DNA of 10,689 nucleotides, from positions 1 through 10,689 of the forward strand of contig JBCCSZ010000271.1 in assembly GCA_039199225.1 (NCBI GenBank). Direction: 5' to 3'. A program made the position numbers and the translations under genes. Below are positions 1 through 7,366 of this stretch, piece after piece. The notes under the pieces are model-generated. The model searched no databases. It saw only the letters and a list, made by a program, of their open reading frames with translations, and was not told the origin of the DNA. The number at the start of each line of letters is the position of its first letter. The stretch's first letter is position 1. Origin of the DNA: JBCCSZ01 sp039199225 (GTDB lineage Bacteria; Bacteroidota; Bacteroidia; Chitinophagales; Saprospiraceae).

Positions 1-1779
1 CCCATCTTAAAACTGGAAGGGGATGCCAAGCCGAGTAGTAGTTCGGAAGTTTCTGGTTTGGACTGGGACTATGCCATGATGTGGAGTAATGGTTGGTTGG
101 ATTGCGCAGCCTCTTTGATTCCTGGGGTCGCTGGTGGCGGTACTGGTGAATATGTGGGAGAAAGCTCTGCTTTTTATAAAGGATTGCAACGTTTGGGCGC
201 GCGATTGGACGGGCGTGTACAGGCGCCGCTGTATTGGGGAAGTCTGCCATTTACGAGTGGGCCTAGTTACTTTGGTGCAGCCATTATATTCCTGTTTATG
301 GCAAGCCTTATTTGGGTAAAAGGGCCGATCAAGTGGTGGTTGCTATCCGGGGTTGTTCTGACCTTTGTTTTATCCATGGGTAAAAACATAGCATTCATCA
401 ATCATCCACTGTTTGATTACTTGCCATTGCTCAATAAATTTCGGACTCCCAACTCGGTGTTGACTGTCACCTCTTTCCTAGTGCCGCTATTGGCCTTTTT
501 GGGGCTGTCAAAGGTGCTGAGTGGCGAATTGTCTAAAGACGAGATTATGCGTGGTGTGCTGATTGGAGGAGGCGTAAGTGGTGGTTTGTGCTTGTTCTTT
601 GCTTTGCTAGGGCCGTCTATGTTTGATCCGGCGACGGCTAGAGATATGGGCTCTGTTTCTCGAATATTGGGTGGACAGGCGGATCAAGCAATGCTGCAAG
701 AATTTGTGAAAAATGTACATGCCGATCGATTGTCCCTTATGCGGACTGACGCATTCCGCTCTTTCTTGCTTATTGCGTTGACGGCTGGTCTTGTATGGGC
801 TTTGGCCAATAAAAAGATTAAGGAGATGGTCTTTTTGATCGGTCTGGGCGCCATTGTACTTTTTGATTGCTGGTCTGTTGGCAAGCGCTATTTGAACGAG
901 GAGAGCTTTGTGTCTACTCGCCAATATGAGGACAACTTCCAACCTCGCCCGGTAGACAGCGAGATACTGAAAGATACCGATCCCAATTATCGGGTATTGG
1001 ATTTGAGTGTGTCAACTTATCAATCTGCCAGAACGTCCTATTTCCACAAGACCATCGGTGGCTATCATCCGGCAAAATTGCAGCGCTATGAGGACATCGT
1101 CCAACGCCACCTGATCAAGGGCAATCCGAAGGTGGTCAACATGCTCAACACAAAATACGTCATTACCCCTCAGAGTCAGGCGCAGCGCAATTCAGAGGCG
1201 CTCGGTAATGCTTGGTTTGTCAGCAACATAAAGATGGTGCAAGATGCCAATGCAGAGATCGATGCCTTGGACAATATTGACCCGGGAGAAGAGGCGGCGA
1301 TCCATCAGGACTTCAACGACTACATCGCCGGTTTTCAGCCACAAAAAGGTGGAACCATCCAGCTGACTTCCTACGAACCCGATCATCTGACCTATGCGAG
1401 CAATGCCAGCAGCGAACAACTGGCCGTGTTCTCCGAAGTTTGGTATGGACCAGACAAAGGCTGGCAGGCATACATCAATCAACAGCCGGTCGACCACATC
1501 CGCGCCAATTATGTGCTGCGTGCCATGAAGGTCCCTGCTGGGCAACACGTGATTGAATTTAAATTCGAGCCCAGCTCTTTCTATATCGGCGAGAACATTT
1601 CCTTGATTGCTTCCTTGCTCATCATTCTGGGCCTGATTGCATTTATTTACAAGGAATTTAGCGAATTTAAGCCAGAGGAGGTTGTGGAAACGGCTCCTAA
1701 AGTCGTCAAGAAAACCAAGAGTCCGACAGTCAGTAAGGTGAAAAAGACCGGTAGCAGTAAGAAGAAAAAGAAGAAGTAA
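1..1779 (+). CDS. YfhO-family integral membrane protein, C-terminal part (5' end outside window)
   Basis: The frame is open from base 1, giving 592 visible residues; the TTG at 58 is internal and is not the start. About six hydrophobic segments lie near residues 91-106, 112-127, 153-170, 185-203, 252-269 and 276-290. A long soluble, probably extracytoplasmic domain follows, then a last membrane segment near 533-550. The soluble part has motifs I associate with Bacteroidota YfhO proteins: ARTSYFHKTIGGYHPAKLQR, NMLNTKYVIT, and near the end GWQAYINQQPVDHIRANYVL followed by VPAGQHVIEF. YfhO proteins are large polytopic proteins linked to glycosylation of lipoteichoic acid or other envelope polymers in Firmicutes; their role in Bacteroidota is poorly defined. 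The cytoplasmic tail after the last membrane segment is very lysine-rich and ends in six lysines. The flippase gene 54 bases downstream on the same strand supports an envelope-glycan role, by inference. Family call is firm, substrate unknown. Confidence 0.88.
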   Translation, partial: PILKLEGDAKPSSSSEVSGLDWDYAMMWSNGWLDCAASLIPGVAGGGTGEYVGESSAFYKGLQRLGARLDGRVQAPLYWGSLPFTSGPSYFGAAIIFLFMASLIWVKGPIKWWLLSGVVLTFVLSMGKNIAFINHPLFDYLPLLNKFRTPNSVLTVTSFLVPLLAFLGLSKVLSGELSKDEIMRGVLIGGGVSGGLCLFFALLGPSMFDPATARDMGSVSRILGGQADQAMLQEFVKNVHADRLSLMRTDAFRSFLLIALTAGLVWALANKKIKEMVFLIGLGAIVLFDCWSVGKRYLNEESFVSTRQYEDNFQPRPVDSEILKDTDPNYRVLDLSVSTYQSARTSYFHKTIGGYHPAKLQRYEDIVQRHLIKGNPKVVNMLNTKYVITPQSQAQRNSEALGNAWFVSNIKMVQDANAEIDALDNIDPGEEAAIHQDFNDYIAGFQPQKGGTIQLTSYEPDHLTYASNASSEQLAVFSEVWYGPDKGWQAYINQQPVDHIRANYVLRAMKVPAGQHVIEFKFEPSSFYIGENISLIASLLIILGLIAFIYKEFSEFKPEEVVETAPKVVKKTKSPTVSKVKKTGSSKKKKKK

Positions 1780-1833
1780 GGCATCCGGGCCGGAGCTTCG
1801 GAGGTGTACGCAGAATTCTGAAAGAAGCGACCT

Positions 1834-3336
1834 ATGGGGGTTATTGCCAGGCAGAGTTTCAAGCATTCGATCGTTAACTATCTGATGGTAGTTGTCGGCA
1901 GTCTGGCTTCTATTTTTGTCTACCCACAGGCAGCCGAGGAGTATGGCTTCATCCAAATCCTTTTGTCCATATCGGGCATTGTCTTTCCTTTCGTTTTATT
2001 GGGAACCAGCAATTTGTTGGTGCGCTATTTTCCCTACTTTGAAAATCCAGAAAAGAAGCACAGTGGCTTTTTTGTGTTTATATTAGTGCTTGCCACAGGA
2101 GGTGTGCTGCTGTTTTTCTTGATCTTCCCCTTTGTCCAATCCTGGTTGATCGACCACTATGTAAGCAAGGACAGTTTATCGAAATATGCTCCCTACTTTG
2201 CTTATTTGCCCTGGATGATTTGCTTTCTGACCTACATTCGGTTGTTTGCGCAGTATGGGGCAGTCCTCAAGCGAATTGTCATTCCCAATATTCTGGAACG
2301 CCATCTTTTTAAGTTGGCGCAGCCCCTGCTGCTCTTGTTATTGGTTTTTGGTGTTTTGGGATTTCGGGACGTGCTAAATGGCATATTATTGGTCTATGCC
2401 CTCGCCTTGCTAGGGCTGTTTTTTTACATCCGTTCCTTGGATGCTTCTTTTTGGGCCAAGCCAGACTTTGCAGCCATTCGCAAGGTCGATTTTCGAGAAA
2501 TGGCTTCCTTTGCCGTCTATGGAATGCTGGGGGGCATCGGCTCGCAGTTTGCCGTACAGATTGACACACTCATGGTTGGAGCCCTGGTGGAGATCGAAGG
2601 GGCGGGCATTTATCGAATCGCCTCCTTTATTGCCGATGCCGTTGGGCTACCCTATGCTTCCTTGTTTGCCATATCAGCACCTGTCATCGCTACGGCCTGG
2701 AAGCAAAAGGATATGTCTCAAATCGAAGGCATTTATCAAAAGTCCTCCCTTATTCTGACATCCGTTGGTCTGTTGCTGTTTTTAATGGCTTGGTTCAGCT
2801 TTGACGATATTGCTGCAATCTCCTCCAAACCCAGTGTCTTCATCAAAGGAAAATATGTCTTTTTGATGCTGGGGATTTCCAAGCTCTTTCGCTTATTTTC
2901 AAGTTTTAACGATCACATCATCCTATTTTCCAAATATTTCCGCTTTAGTTTGTACTTCATGCTGTTGTTTGCGGTGGGCAATTACTTTATGAATCTTTGG
3001 CTGGTGCCTTTATATGGCTTGGTGGGCGCTGCCACGGCAACGATGATCTCCACTGTTGTTTTCAATCTTTTGAAAATGAGTTTTATTCAATGGCGATTTA
3101 AGATGCTGCCCGGTAAGCGGCAAAGCCTGTACATCTTACTCATCGCATTGCTGGTAGCTCTGGTAGCTTATATCTTGCCAGCTGTAGGCATTCCTTTGGT
3201 GGATATTGCCCTGCGAAGTTTGATCATATCATTACTTTTTGTAACGCCAATACTCTATTTTCGCATTTCACCGGACCTCAATGAACTGGCCGGCAACTTA
3301 ATTGATCGCATTCGCTCATTTGTGAAATCCAAATAA
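1834..3336 (+). CDS. Polysaccharide/oligosaccharide flippase (Wzx-like, MOP superfamily)
   Basis: This is a 500-residue, strongly hydrophobic protein with roughly 12-14 membrane segments, the usual size for Wzx/PST flippases of the MATE/MOP superfamily. It begins MGVIARQSFKHSIVNYL, the amphipathic start followed at once by the first membrane helix that is typical of Bacteroidota flippases. The segment GLVGAATATMIST near residues 394-406 matches the conserved G-x-x-GAA-x-A motif of the C-terminal polysaccharide-synthesis half. Such proteins move undecaprenyl-linked sugar units, or similar lipid-linked glycans, from the inner to the outer face of the cytoplasmic membrane. The ATG at 1834 is chosen because the hydrophobic core starts just after it; no strong Shine-Dalgarno is present, only a purine run (aaagaag) nearby. 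The YfhO-like gene lies 54 bases upstream and the hydratase 10 bases downstream, so the three may be one transcript. No glycosyltransferases are visible to fix the substrate. Confidence 0.88.
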   Translation: MGVIARQSFKHSIVNYLMVVVGSLASIFVYPQAAEEYGFIQILLSISGIVFPFVLLGTSNLLVRYFPYFENPEKKHSGFFVFILVLATGGVLLFFLIFPFVQSWLIDHYVSKDSLSKYAPYFAYLPWMICFLTYIRLFAQYGAVLKRIVIPNILERHLFKLAQPLLLLLLVFGVLGFRDVLNGILLVYALALLGLFFYIRSLDASFWAKPDFAAIRKVDFREMASFAVYGMLGGIGSQFAVQIDTLMVGALVEIEGAGIYRIASFIADAVGLPYASLFAISAPVIATAWKQKDMSQIEGIYQKSSLILTSVGLLLFLMAWFSFDDIAAISSKPSVFIKGKYVFLMLGISKLFRLFSSFNDHIILFSKYFRFSLYFMLLFAVGNYFMNLWLVPLYGLVGAATATMISTVVFNLLKMSFIQWRFKMLPGKRQSLYILLIALLVALVAYILPAVGIPLVDIALRSLIISLLFVTPILYFRISPDLNELAGNLIDRIRSFVKSK

Positions 3337-3346
3337 AATCCAATTT

Positions 3347-4132
3347 ATGACCTACCAGAATTTAATTATCACCGAAGTAGACGGCATCCTAACGGTAATC
3401 ATCAATCGAGAAAAAGCCCTCAATGCCTTAAACCACCAGACATTGGAGGAGTTAAAACACTTTTTTGGCGAAGATGCGCCCAAGCGCGAGGGGGTCAAGG
3501 GGGTGATTTTGACGGGTGCGGGAGAAAAGGCTTTCGTCGCCGGAGCGGACATCAAGGAATTTTTGGCTTTTGACGACCAGGAGGCTGGGGGCCGATTGGC
3601 GAAGCGGGGACAGGATATTTTCTTTATGATTGAAAACTTCCATCGTCCGGTCATTGCTGCTGTCAATGGTTTTGCTTTGGGCGGTGGCTGCGAGTTGGCC
3701 ATGGCTTGTCATATGCGAATAGCTGGCGAAAAGGCTCGTTTTGGTCAACCGGAGGTCAATCTGGGGATCATCCCTGGCTATGGTGGCACTCAGCGCTTGA
3801 TTCAATACATTGGGAAAGGCAAGGCGATCGAATTGATGATGACCGGCGACATGATCGGAGCAGAAGAAGCTTACCAGCGCGGGCTGGCCAATCATGTGGT
3901 TCCTCCCGGCGAGGAAGTGGCCAAGGCCAAGGAAATCCTGGATAAGATTGGACAAAAGGCACCGATTGCCATCAGCAATGTCATCAAGTGTGTCAATCAG
4001 TATTTCGAGGGTGGAAAGGAAGGATTTGATTTTGAGGTCGAGCAATTCAATGCGACTACCAAAACGGAGGATTTCAAAGAAGGGGCAACGGCATTCATCG
4101 AACGTCGTCCAGCCAACTTTAAGGGGGCCTAA
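3347..4132 (+). CDS. Enoyl-CoA hydratase (crotonase family)
   Basis: The 261-residue protein has the full length of a single-domain crotonase. The oxyanion-hole regions are AFVAGADIKEF (about 62-72) and ALGGGCELAMACH (110-122). Glu116 in the second of these and Glu136 in FGQPEVNLG line up with the two catalytic glutamates of rat mitochondrial enoyl-CoA hydratase (Glu144 and Glu164), with the same 20-residue spacing. IIPGYGGTQRL follows, and the C-terminus ends in the usual FIERRPANFKG. It should therefore be an active hydratase that adds water across trans-2-enoyl-CoA in beta-oxidation or a related acyl-CoA pathway, such as crotonyl-CoA metabolism, in the cytoplasm. Chain-length preference cannot be read from the sequence. 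The start codon sits only 10 bases after the flippase stop, so cotranscription is likely, although no functional link to glycan export is evident. Confidence 0.95.
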   Translation: MTYQNLIITEVDGILTVIINREKALNALNHQTLEELKHFFGEDAPKREGVKGVILTGAGEKAFVAGADIKEFLAFDDQEAGGRLAKRGQDIFFMIENFHRPVIAAVNGFALGGGCELAMACHMRIAGEKARFGQPEVNLGIIPGYGGTQRLIQYIGKGKAIELMMTGDMIGAEEAYQRGLANHVVPPGEEVAKAKEILDKIGQKAPIAISNVIKCVNQYFEGGKEGFDFEVEQFNATTKTEDFKEGATAFIERRPANFKGA

Positions 4133-4137
4133 TAAAA

Positions 4138-4171
4138 TTCAAGCCGGCTACCTGTAAATTTTGTATTTTTG
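4138..4171 (+). promoter_or_regulatory. Probable Bacteroidota-type promoter for the LamG protein gene
   Basis: TATTTTTG at 4164-4171 matches the Bacteroidota -7 consensus TAnnTTTG exactly. A weak -33 candidate, TTC rather than TTG, lies at 4138-4140 with a spacer of 23, somewhat long. The start codon is 35 bases downstream of the -7 box, and the region lies in the only gap between the hydratase and the LamG gene. The call rests on motif match and position only. Confidence 0.5.
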
Positions 4172-4206
4172 CTGATAGAATTATCTACAGCAAAAACATA
4201 TAAAAT

Positions 4207-5238
4207 ATGAATCTAAAGTTAATAGTGAGCCTGATCGTTGGATTGTTAGGAGGAGCATTCTTGCTCGATGTACCTGTCGATTGTTTATTGTTGAGCATCC
4301 CATTTGATGAGGAAGTGCAGGATGAGCACATTTTTGAATATCCCGTTCGTCCAATGGGCGGCATCCACACCTTAGACCGAGAAGGGGAAAGCAAAAAGGC
4401 GTATCTCTTCGATGGTGTTGACGATCATTTGGTGGTAAACAACAACGAAGCCGTCATAGAGGGTAGGGGAGAATTCACCATCTCTGTATGGGTCAAAACC
4501 TTGGGAAAAGGCGGTGGCTTCCGCGCCAGTAATCCCATTTTTGTGCAAAGAGACGATGAATCCCTAGCCAACGCAACCAAATCTCTAGTTGGTCTATTCG
4601 CAGATTACAACGATGGCGGCAAAATTGTCTTTATGATGAGGGGGAGTCGGCCACAGACGGGCTACGTCACTACCGTGGATTATCCGGCTTTTGAATACGG
4701 CGAATGGCATCATTATGCAGCGACCTTCGATAGCACCAGCATTATGAAATTATACCTAGACGGTGAATTGGTTCGTCAGAAAGCACTTCTGGATCCCGGT
4801 GATCTGAATACTTCTACCGATTATGTAGAAATTGGCAGACATTCCTTTGAGGGATTGCCGCAGTCTCATTTGAATGGTGCCATAGACGATTTTAAGCTTT
4901 TCGATTGTGCGCTCAACGATGAGGCCATTAAAAAAATATTTGAGGGAGATGAAGTAACGACGAATACGGAGGAAGTTTTCCAGTGGGAGGAAAAGACGTT
5001 GGTAAAGTTGAATTCGACCATCACAGGCGGGCATTTCCAACTTGAGAAAGTAGCAGAAGGGGAGGTGGACGTTTCTCTCTTCGACTTGAATGGAAGGCTT
5101 CTTTTGAATAAGCGGATGTTTGATGAGCAAGAGACTTTTGACATTGGTCACCTGCCTGCAGCGCCTTACTTTATCCAGATTAGAAAGGCAAATGGCTTGG
5201 AGATGCAAAGCTTGAAAGTGGTGAAAGTAGCCCAGTAA
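4207..5238 (+). CDS. Secreted LamG-like (concanavalin-fold) protein with T9SS C-terminal sorting domain
   Basis: The 343-residue protein begins with a hydrophobic export signal (about residues 4-20). A LamG/Laminin_G_3-type jelly-roll domain spans about 65-247: YLFDGVDDHLVV and GEFTISVWVKT at its start, YGEWHHYAATFD and MKLYLDGELV in the middle, and HLNGAIDDFKLFDCALND near its end. After a linker, residues about 275-341 resemble the Por/type IX secretion sorting domain: VDVSLFDLNGRLLL, then IGHLPAAPYFIQI, and a final LKVVK. The AAPY step replaces the usual aGxY, and the PNP that normally opens this domain is not seen, so the sorting domain is somewhat divergent. Expected fate is Sec export, then T9SS transport across the outer membrane and surface attachment or release. 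LamG domains commonly bind glycans or proteins; no catalytic domain is present, so a binding or adhesion role is inferred. It has its own probable promoter. Confidence 0.85.
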   Translation: MNLKLIVSLIVGLLGGAFLLDVPVDCLLLSIPFDEEVQDEHIFEYPVRPMGGIHTLDREGESKKAYLFDGVDDHLVVNNNEAVIEGRGEFTISVWVKTLGKGGGFRASNPIFVQRDDESLANATKSLVGLFADYNDGGKIVFMMRGSRPQTGYVTTVDYPAFEYGEWHHYAATFDSTSIMKLYLDGELVRQKALLDPGDLNTSTDYVEIGRHSFEGLPQSHLNGAIDDFKLFDCALNDEAIKKIFEGDEVTTNTEEVFQWEEKTLVKLNSTITGGHFQLEKVAEGEVDVSLFDLNGRLLLNKRMFDEQETFDIGHLPAAPYFIQIRKANGLEMQSLKVVKVAQ

Positions 5239-5389
5239 TTTCAATGCTTTGGCTGGAATGGACTATAGGAAGCAACCTTCAGGGGGGTAACAGCGTTTAC
5301 TTATCTCTACCCTGGCCAAATGCTTTCATTTAAATACACGATACTTGCCGGTCTATCCGGTTTCGAAGAAGAAAAATTGCTGCCGATAA

Positions 5390-5713
5390 ATGAGCGATAT
5401 TAAACTGACTGTCATCGATCGAGAAGACAAATCCCACGAATTGGATGCTCCTACCGATATGAATATGAACCTGATGGAGATTTGCAAAGCCTATGAATTG
5501 CCAGTTGAAGGAACCTGCGGTGGCATGGCACTTTGCGCTTCTTGTCATGTATATGTAGAGAGCGACCATGAGCTGCCAGAGCCATCTGATGATGAGGAAG
5601 ACATGCTCGACCAAGCTTTCTTTGTTGAAGACAACAGTCGATTGGGCTGCCAAGTCCGCATCACAGAGCGATTGAATGGCCTAGTGGTCAAGCTGGCTCC
5701 GGCTTCTGAATAA
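5390..5713 (+). CDS. [2Fe-2S] ferredoxin, adrenodoxin/ISC type
   Basis: This 107-residue protein is a complete single-domain ferredoxin. Cys43, Cys49, Cys52 and Cys87 form the CX5CX2C...C pattern that ligates a [2Fe-2S] cluster in adrenodoxin-type ferredoxins (EGTCGGMALCASCHVYV, then SRLGCQVRIT). The acidic stretch LPEPSDDEEDMLDQA (62-76) corresponds to the acidic interaction helix by which these proteins dock to reductases and partners. It is a cytoplasmic single-electron carrier; in other bacteria such proteins serve Fe-S cluster assembly or monooxygenases, but no isc/suf or P450 gene is in the window, so its partner is unknown. ATG at 5390 gives the standard N-terminus. The 151 bases upstream show no convincing promoter match. 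The gene converges with the protease gene, only 27 bases separating the two stop codons. Confidence 0.93.
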   Translation: MSDIKLTVIDREDKSHELDAPTDMNMNLMEICKAYELPVEGTCGGMALCASCHVYVESDHELPEPSDDEEDMLDQAFFVEDNSRLGCQVRITERLNGLVVKLAPASE

Positions 5714-5740
5714 CTGACCGCTTGTTGCGTCTTATTTTGC

Positions 5741-7276
5741 TCATCGGCTTTCGACCTCCAATACTAAAGGTACGACAGATCGCCCGCTGCGAGTGGCAGC
5801 CTGAAAGCTCATTTCCGACGGATGGTAGCGGGTTTCTTTGCGTGCTACAACCCTTTCTTCCAACAATCGCCAAAGGTATTCCACAAAATTGCCCTTGTAC
5901 TGGCTGGCCGCTCGGCAGAGCTTCCGGAATTGGGGAATCTTCCGTTTGGCATATAAGACAACCAACTTATCCTTACCACTGTGCGCGATGGTCAGCACCT
6001 TATTGGCACCAGGAATAATGGCCTCCGTTCCGCCGGCCGTCAGTAAAGCACTTTCGTTCCGCCCTTTGAACTTCTTGTTGTAATGGCCTTTTCGAGGAAA
6101 ATGAATGTGTACATTTCGCTCGGCATCAATGCTGAAGACATATAGGTATTCGTCCTCTTCGTTGGTCTGAACCAGCAGTTGAAACTTTTGTCCGACCTCC
6201 CAAAATTCTCTTTGTGTCCGATAGTAGCCTTGGTCGAAATAGACAGCGGCATTCTCAAAGCTCGGTTGATTGGTGAAGCCATCCCAGCCGCTGAACTGCC
6301 GAAAGGTAAATTGGCCGCTCAGCTGTACCAGAGGGTGAAAGCTTGGTTGAGCTGCAACTGTCTGAGTGTTTGCCTGCGGTACTTTGGCAGGTCCTGCGGC
6401 CGGCGCATCTGTCCGTTCGAGCTCTTCAAATTGCTTGCTTTCCAAGAGGTATAAAATGTATCCATATTTACAAAAGCGGGCAAAGTCCTTGTATTTCACC
6501 CAAATCAAGCCTTGGTCGCCCCAGCTAGGCCCCCAGGAATTGAACAGGCGAAAGGCCCCTTTGATGTCGTCGTATCCAACCACTACCATCGCATGGCCGC
6601 CAGCAGGGGCCGTTTGACCATTGTCTGGCCACCAGAATTTGGCGTTTTGGAGTTCGTAAAAGTTGCGGCGGACTTGCATGCCGATGATAACGGGCTTTTG
6701 ACGGGCTAAAGCAGTTTTGACTTTGTAGATTTTCTCCTGATCGGAAGCACCCTGGCTGAAGAGCGTCATAAAGTCTTCGATGGCGAAGCGACGGGCATGC
6801 GCCTGCAACTGTGCATCCGGTAAGTTTTGACAATCTTCCAACTCCACATCGAACTGCCCGGCCAAACAATCGCCCTTTTCCATCAAAAAGCGGACAGCAT
6901 CGCTAATGCGCGCACCCTGGCGACAATCGCCTTGCTTGATCTGGTTGTAGATGAACAAGGCCGAGTGCGCATTCTGGGTGATGGTGCGCTGGTCGCGACA
7001 ATTGTTGTGGACGGCCCGCTGGATGGTCAAGGCACCATAGCCAACAGCCCAGCCGACGCAGCTAAAGATTTCCCCTTGATTGCCTACGGCCGGGCAGTAA
7101 GGCTCCAAGCTCATACGCGTTGGGAGTTGCGCTTTCTGGCCATCGAATTCACTCATTTGAGGTAGGCTGTCGTACACTTCGTCCTCGAGAATTAGGCCAG
7201 TGCTGTAATTGGGTTGAGCTTGCAGACATTGAAAAGCGAAGAAAACGAGATATAGGAGGTAATAGGTGCTACGCAT
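5741..7276 (-). CDS. Secreted papain-family (C1) cysteine protease with C-terminal DUF4384-like domain
   Basis: The chosen start at 7276 gives 511 residues with a clean signal peptide (MRSTYYLLYLVFFAFQCLQA, cleavage near 20-21); the frame remains open to an upstream ATG at 7339. The protease domain covers about 50-280. GNQGEIFSCVGWA supplies Gln67 (oxyanion hole) and nucleophile Cys73, six apart as in papain Gln19/Cys25. GGHAMVVVGYDD supplies His228, and FNSWGPSWGDQGLIWV supplies Asn247 and the conserved NSWG-x-x-WG-x-G. All catalytic residues are present, so it should be active outside the cytoplasm. A Pro/Ala/Gln linker (about 290-312) leads to a domain at about 340-445 resembling DUF4384: FQLLVQTNEEDEYLYVFSID, HFPRKGHYN, and IIPGANKVLTI followed by KLVVLYAKRKI. 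There is no long propeptide and no T9SS sorting domain. It lies 90 bases downstream of an exported-protein gene on the same strand. Substrate and role unknown. Confidence 0.9.
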   Translation of the reverse strand: MRSTYYLLYLVFFAFQCLQAQPNYSTGLILEDEVYDSLPQMSEFDGQKAQLPTRMSLEPYCPAVGNQGEIFSCVGWAVGYGALTIQRAVHNNCRDQRTITQNAHSALFIYNQIKQGDCRQGARISDAVRFLMEKGDCLAGQFDVELEDCQNLPDAQLQAHARRFAIEDFMTLFSQGASDQEKIYKVKTALARQKPVIIGMQVRRNFYELQNAKFWWPDNGQTAPAGGHAMVVVGYDDIKGAFRLFNSWGPSWGDQGLIWVKYKDFARFCKYGYILYLLESKQFEELERTDAPAAGPAKVPQANTQTVAAQPSFHPLVQLSGQFTFRQFSGWDGFTNQPSFENAAVYFDQGYYRTQREFWEVGQKFQLLVQTNEEDEYLYVFSIDAERNVHIHFPRKGHYNKKFKGRNESALLTAGGTEAIIPGANKVLTIAHSGKDKLVVLYAKRKIPQFRKLCRAASQYKGNFVEYLWRLLEERVVARKETRYHPSEMSFQAATRSGRSVVPLVLEVESR

Positions 7277-7366
7277 TGGAAAAGACTTAGGGAGGGTGGA
7301 CGAAATAGGTAGTATCAAAAAGAGCCAGCCAGCAGCCATGGGCCACCAGCCGGACTGTAGAACAAT

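Noticed and set aside
1192..1956. Long open frame on the - strand (254 codons)
   Set aside because: It lies antisense to the conserved C-terminal domain of the YfhO-like gene and runs into the flippase start; its translation resembles no family and the + strand proteins are clearly real.
3452..4045. Open frame on the - strand (197 codons)
   Set aside because: Fully antisense to the enoyl-CoA hydratase, whose catalytic motifs are intact; it is a shadow frame.
7277..7339. 21-residue N-terminal extension of the protease (ATG at 7339)
   Set aside because: The start at 7276 gives a well-formed signal peptide. The extension is itself hydrophobic, so the upstream start is not excluded, only less likely.
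7320..7360. GC-rich stretch followed by T5 on the - strand, a possible terminator after the Asn/Asp-rich gene
   Set aside because: I could not pair it into a stable stem; it is a set of GGCTG direct repeats rather than an inverted repeat, so no terminator is called.
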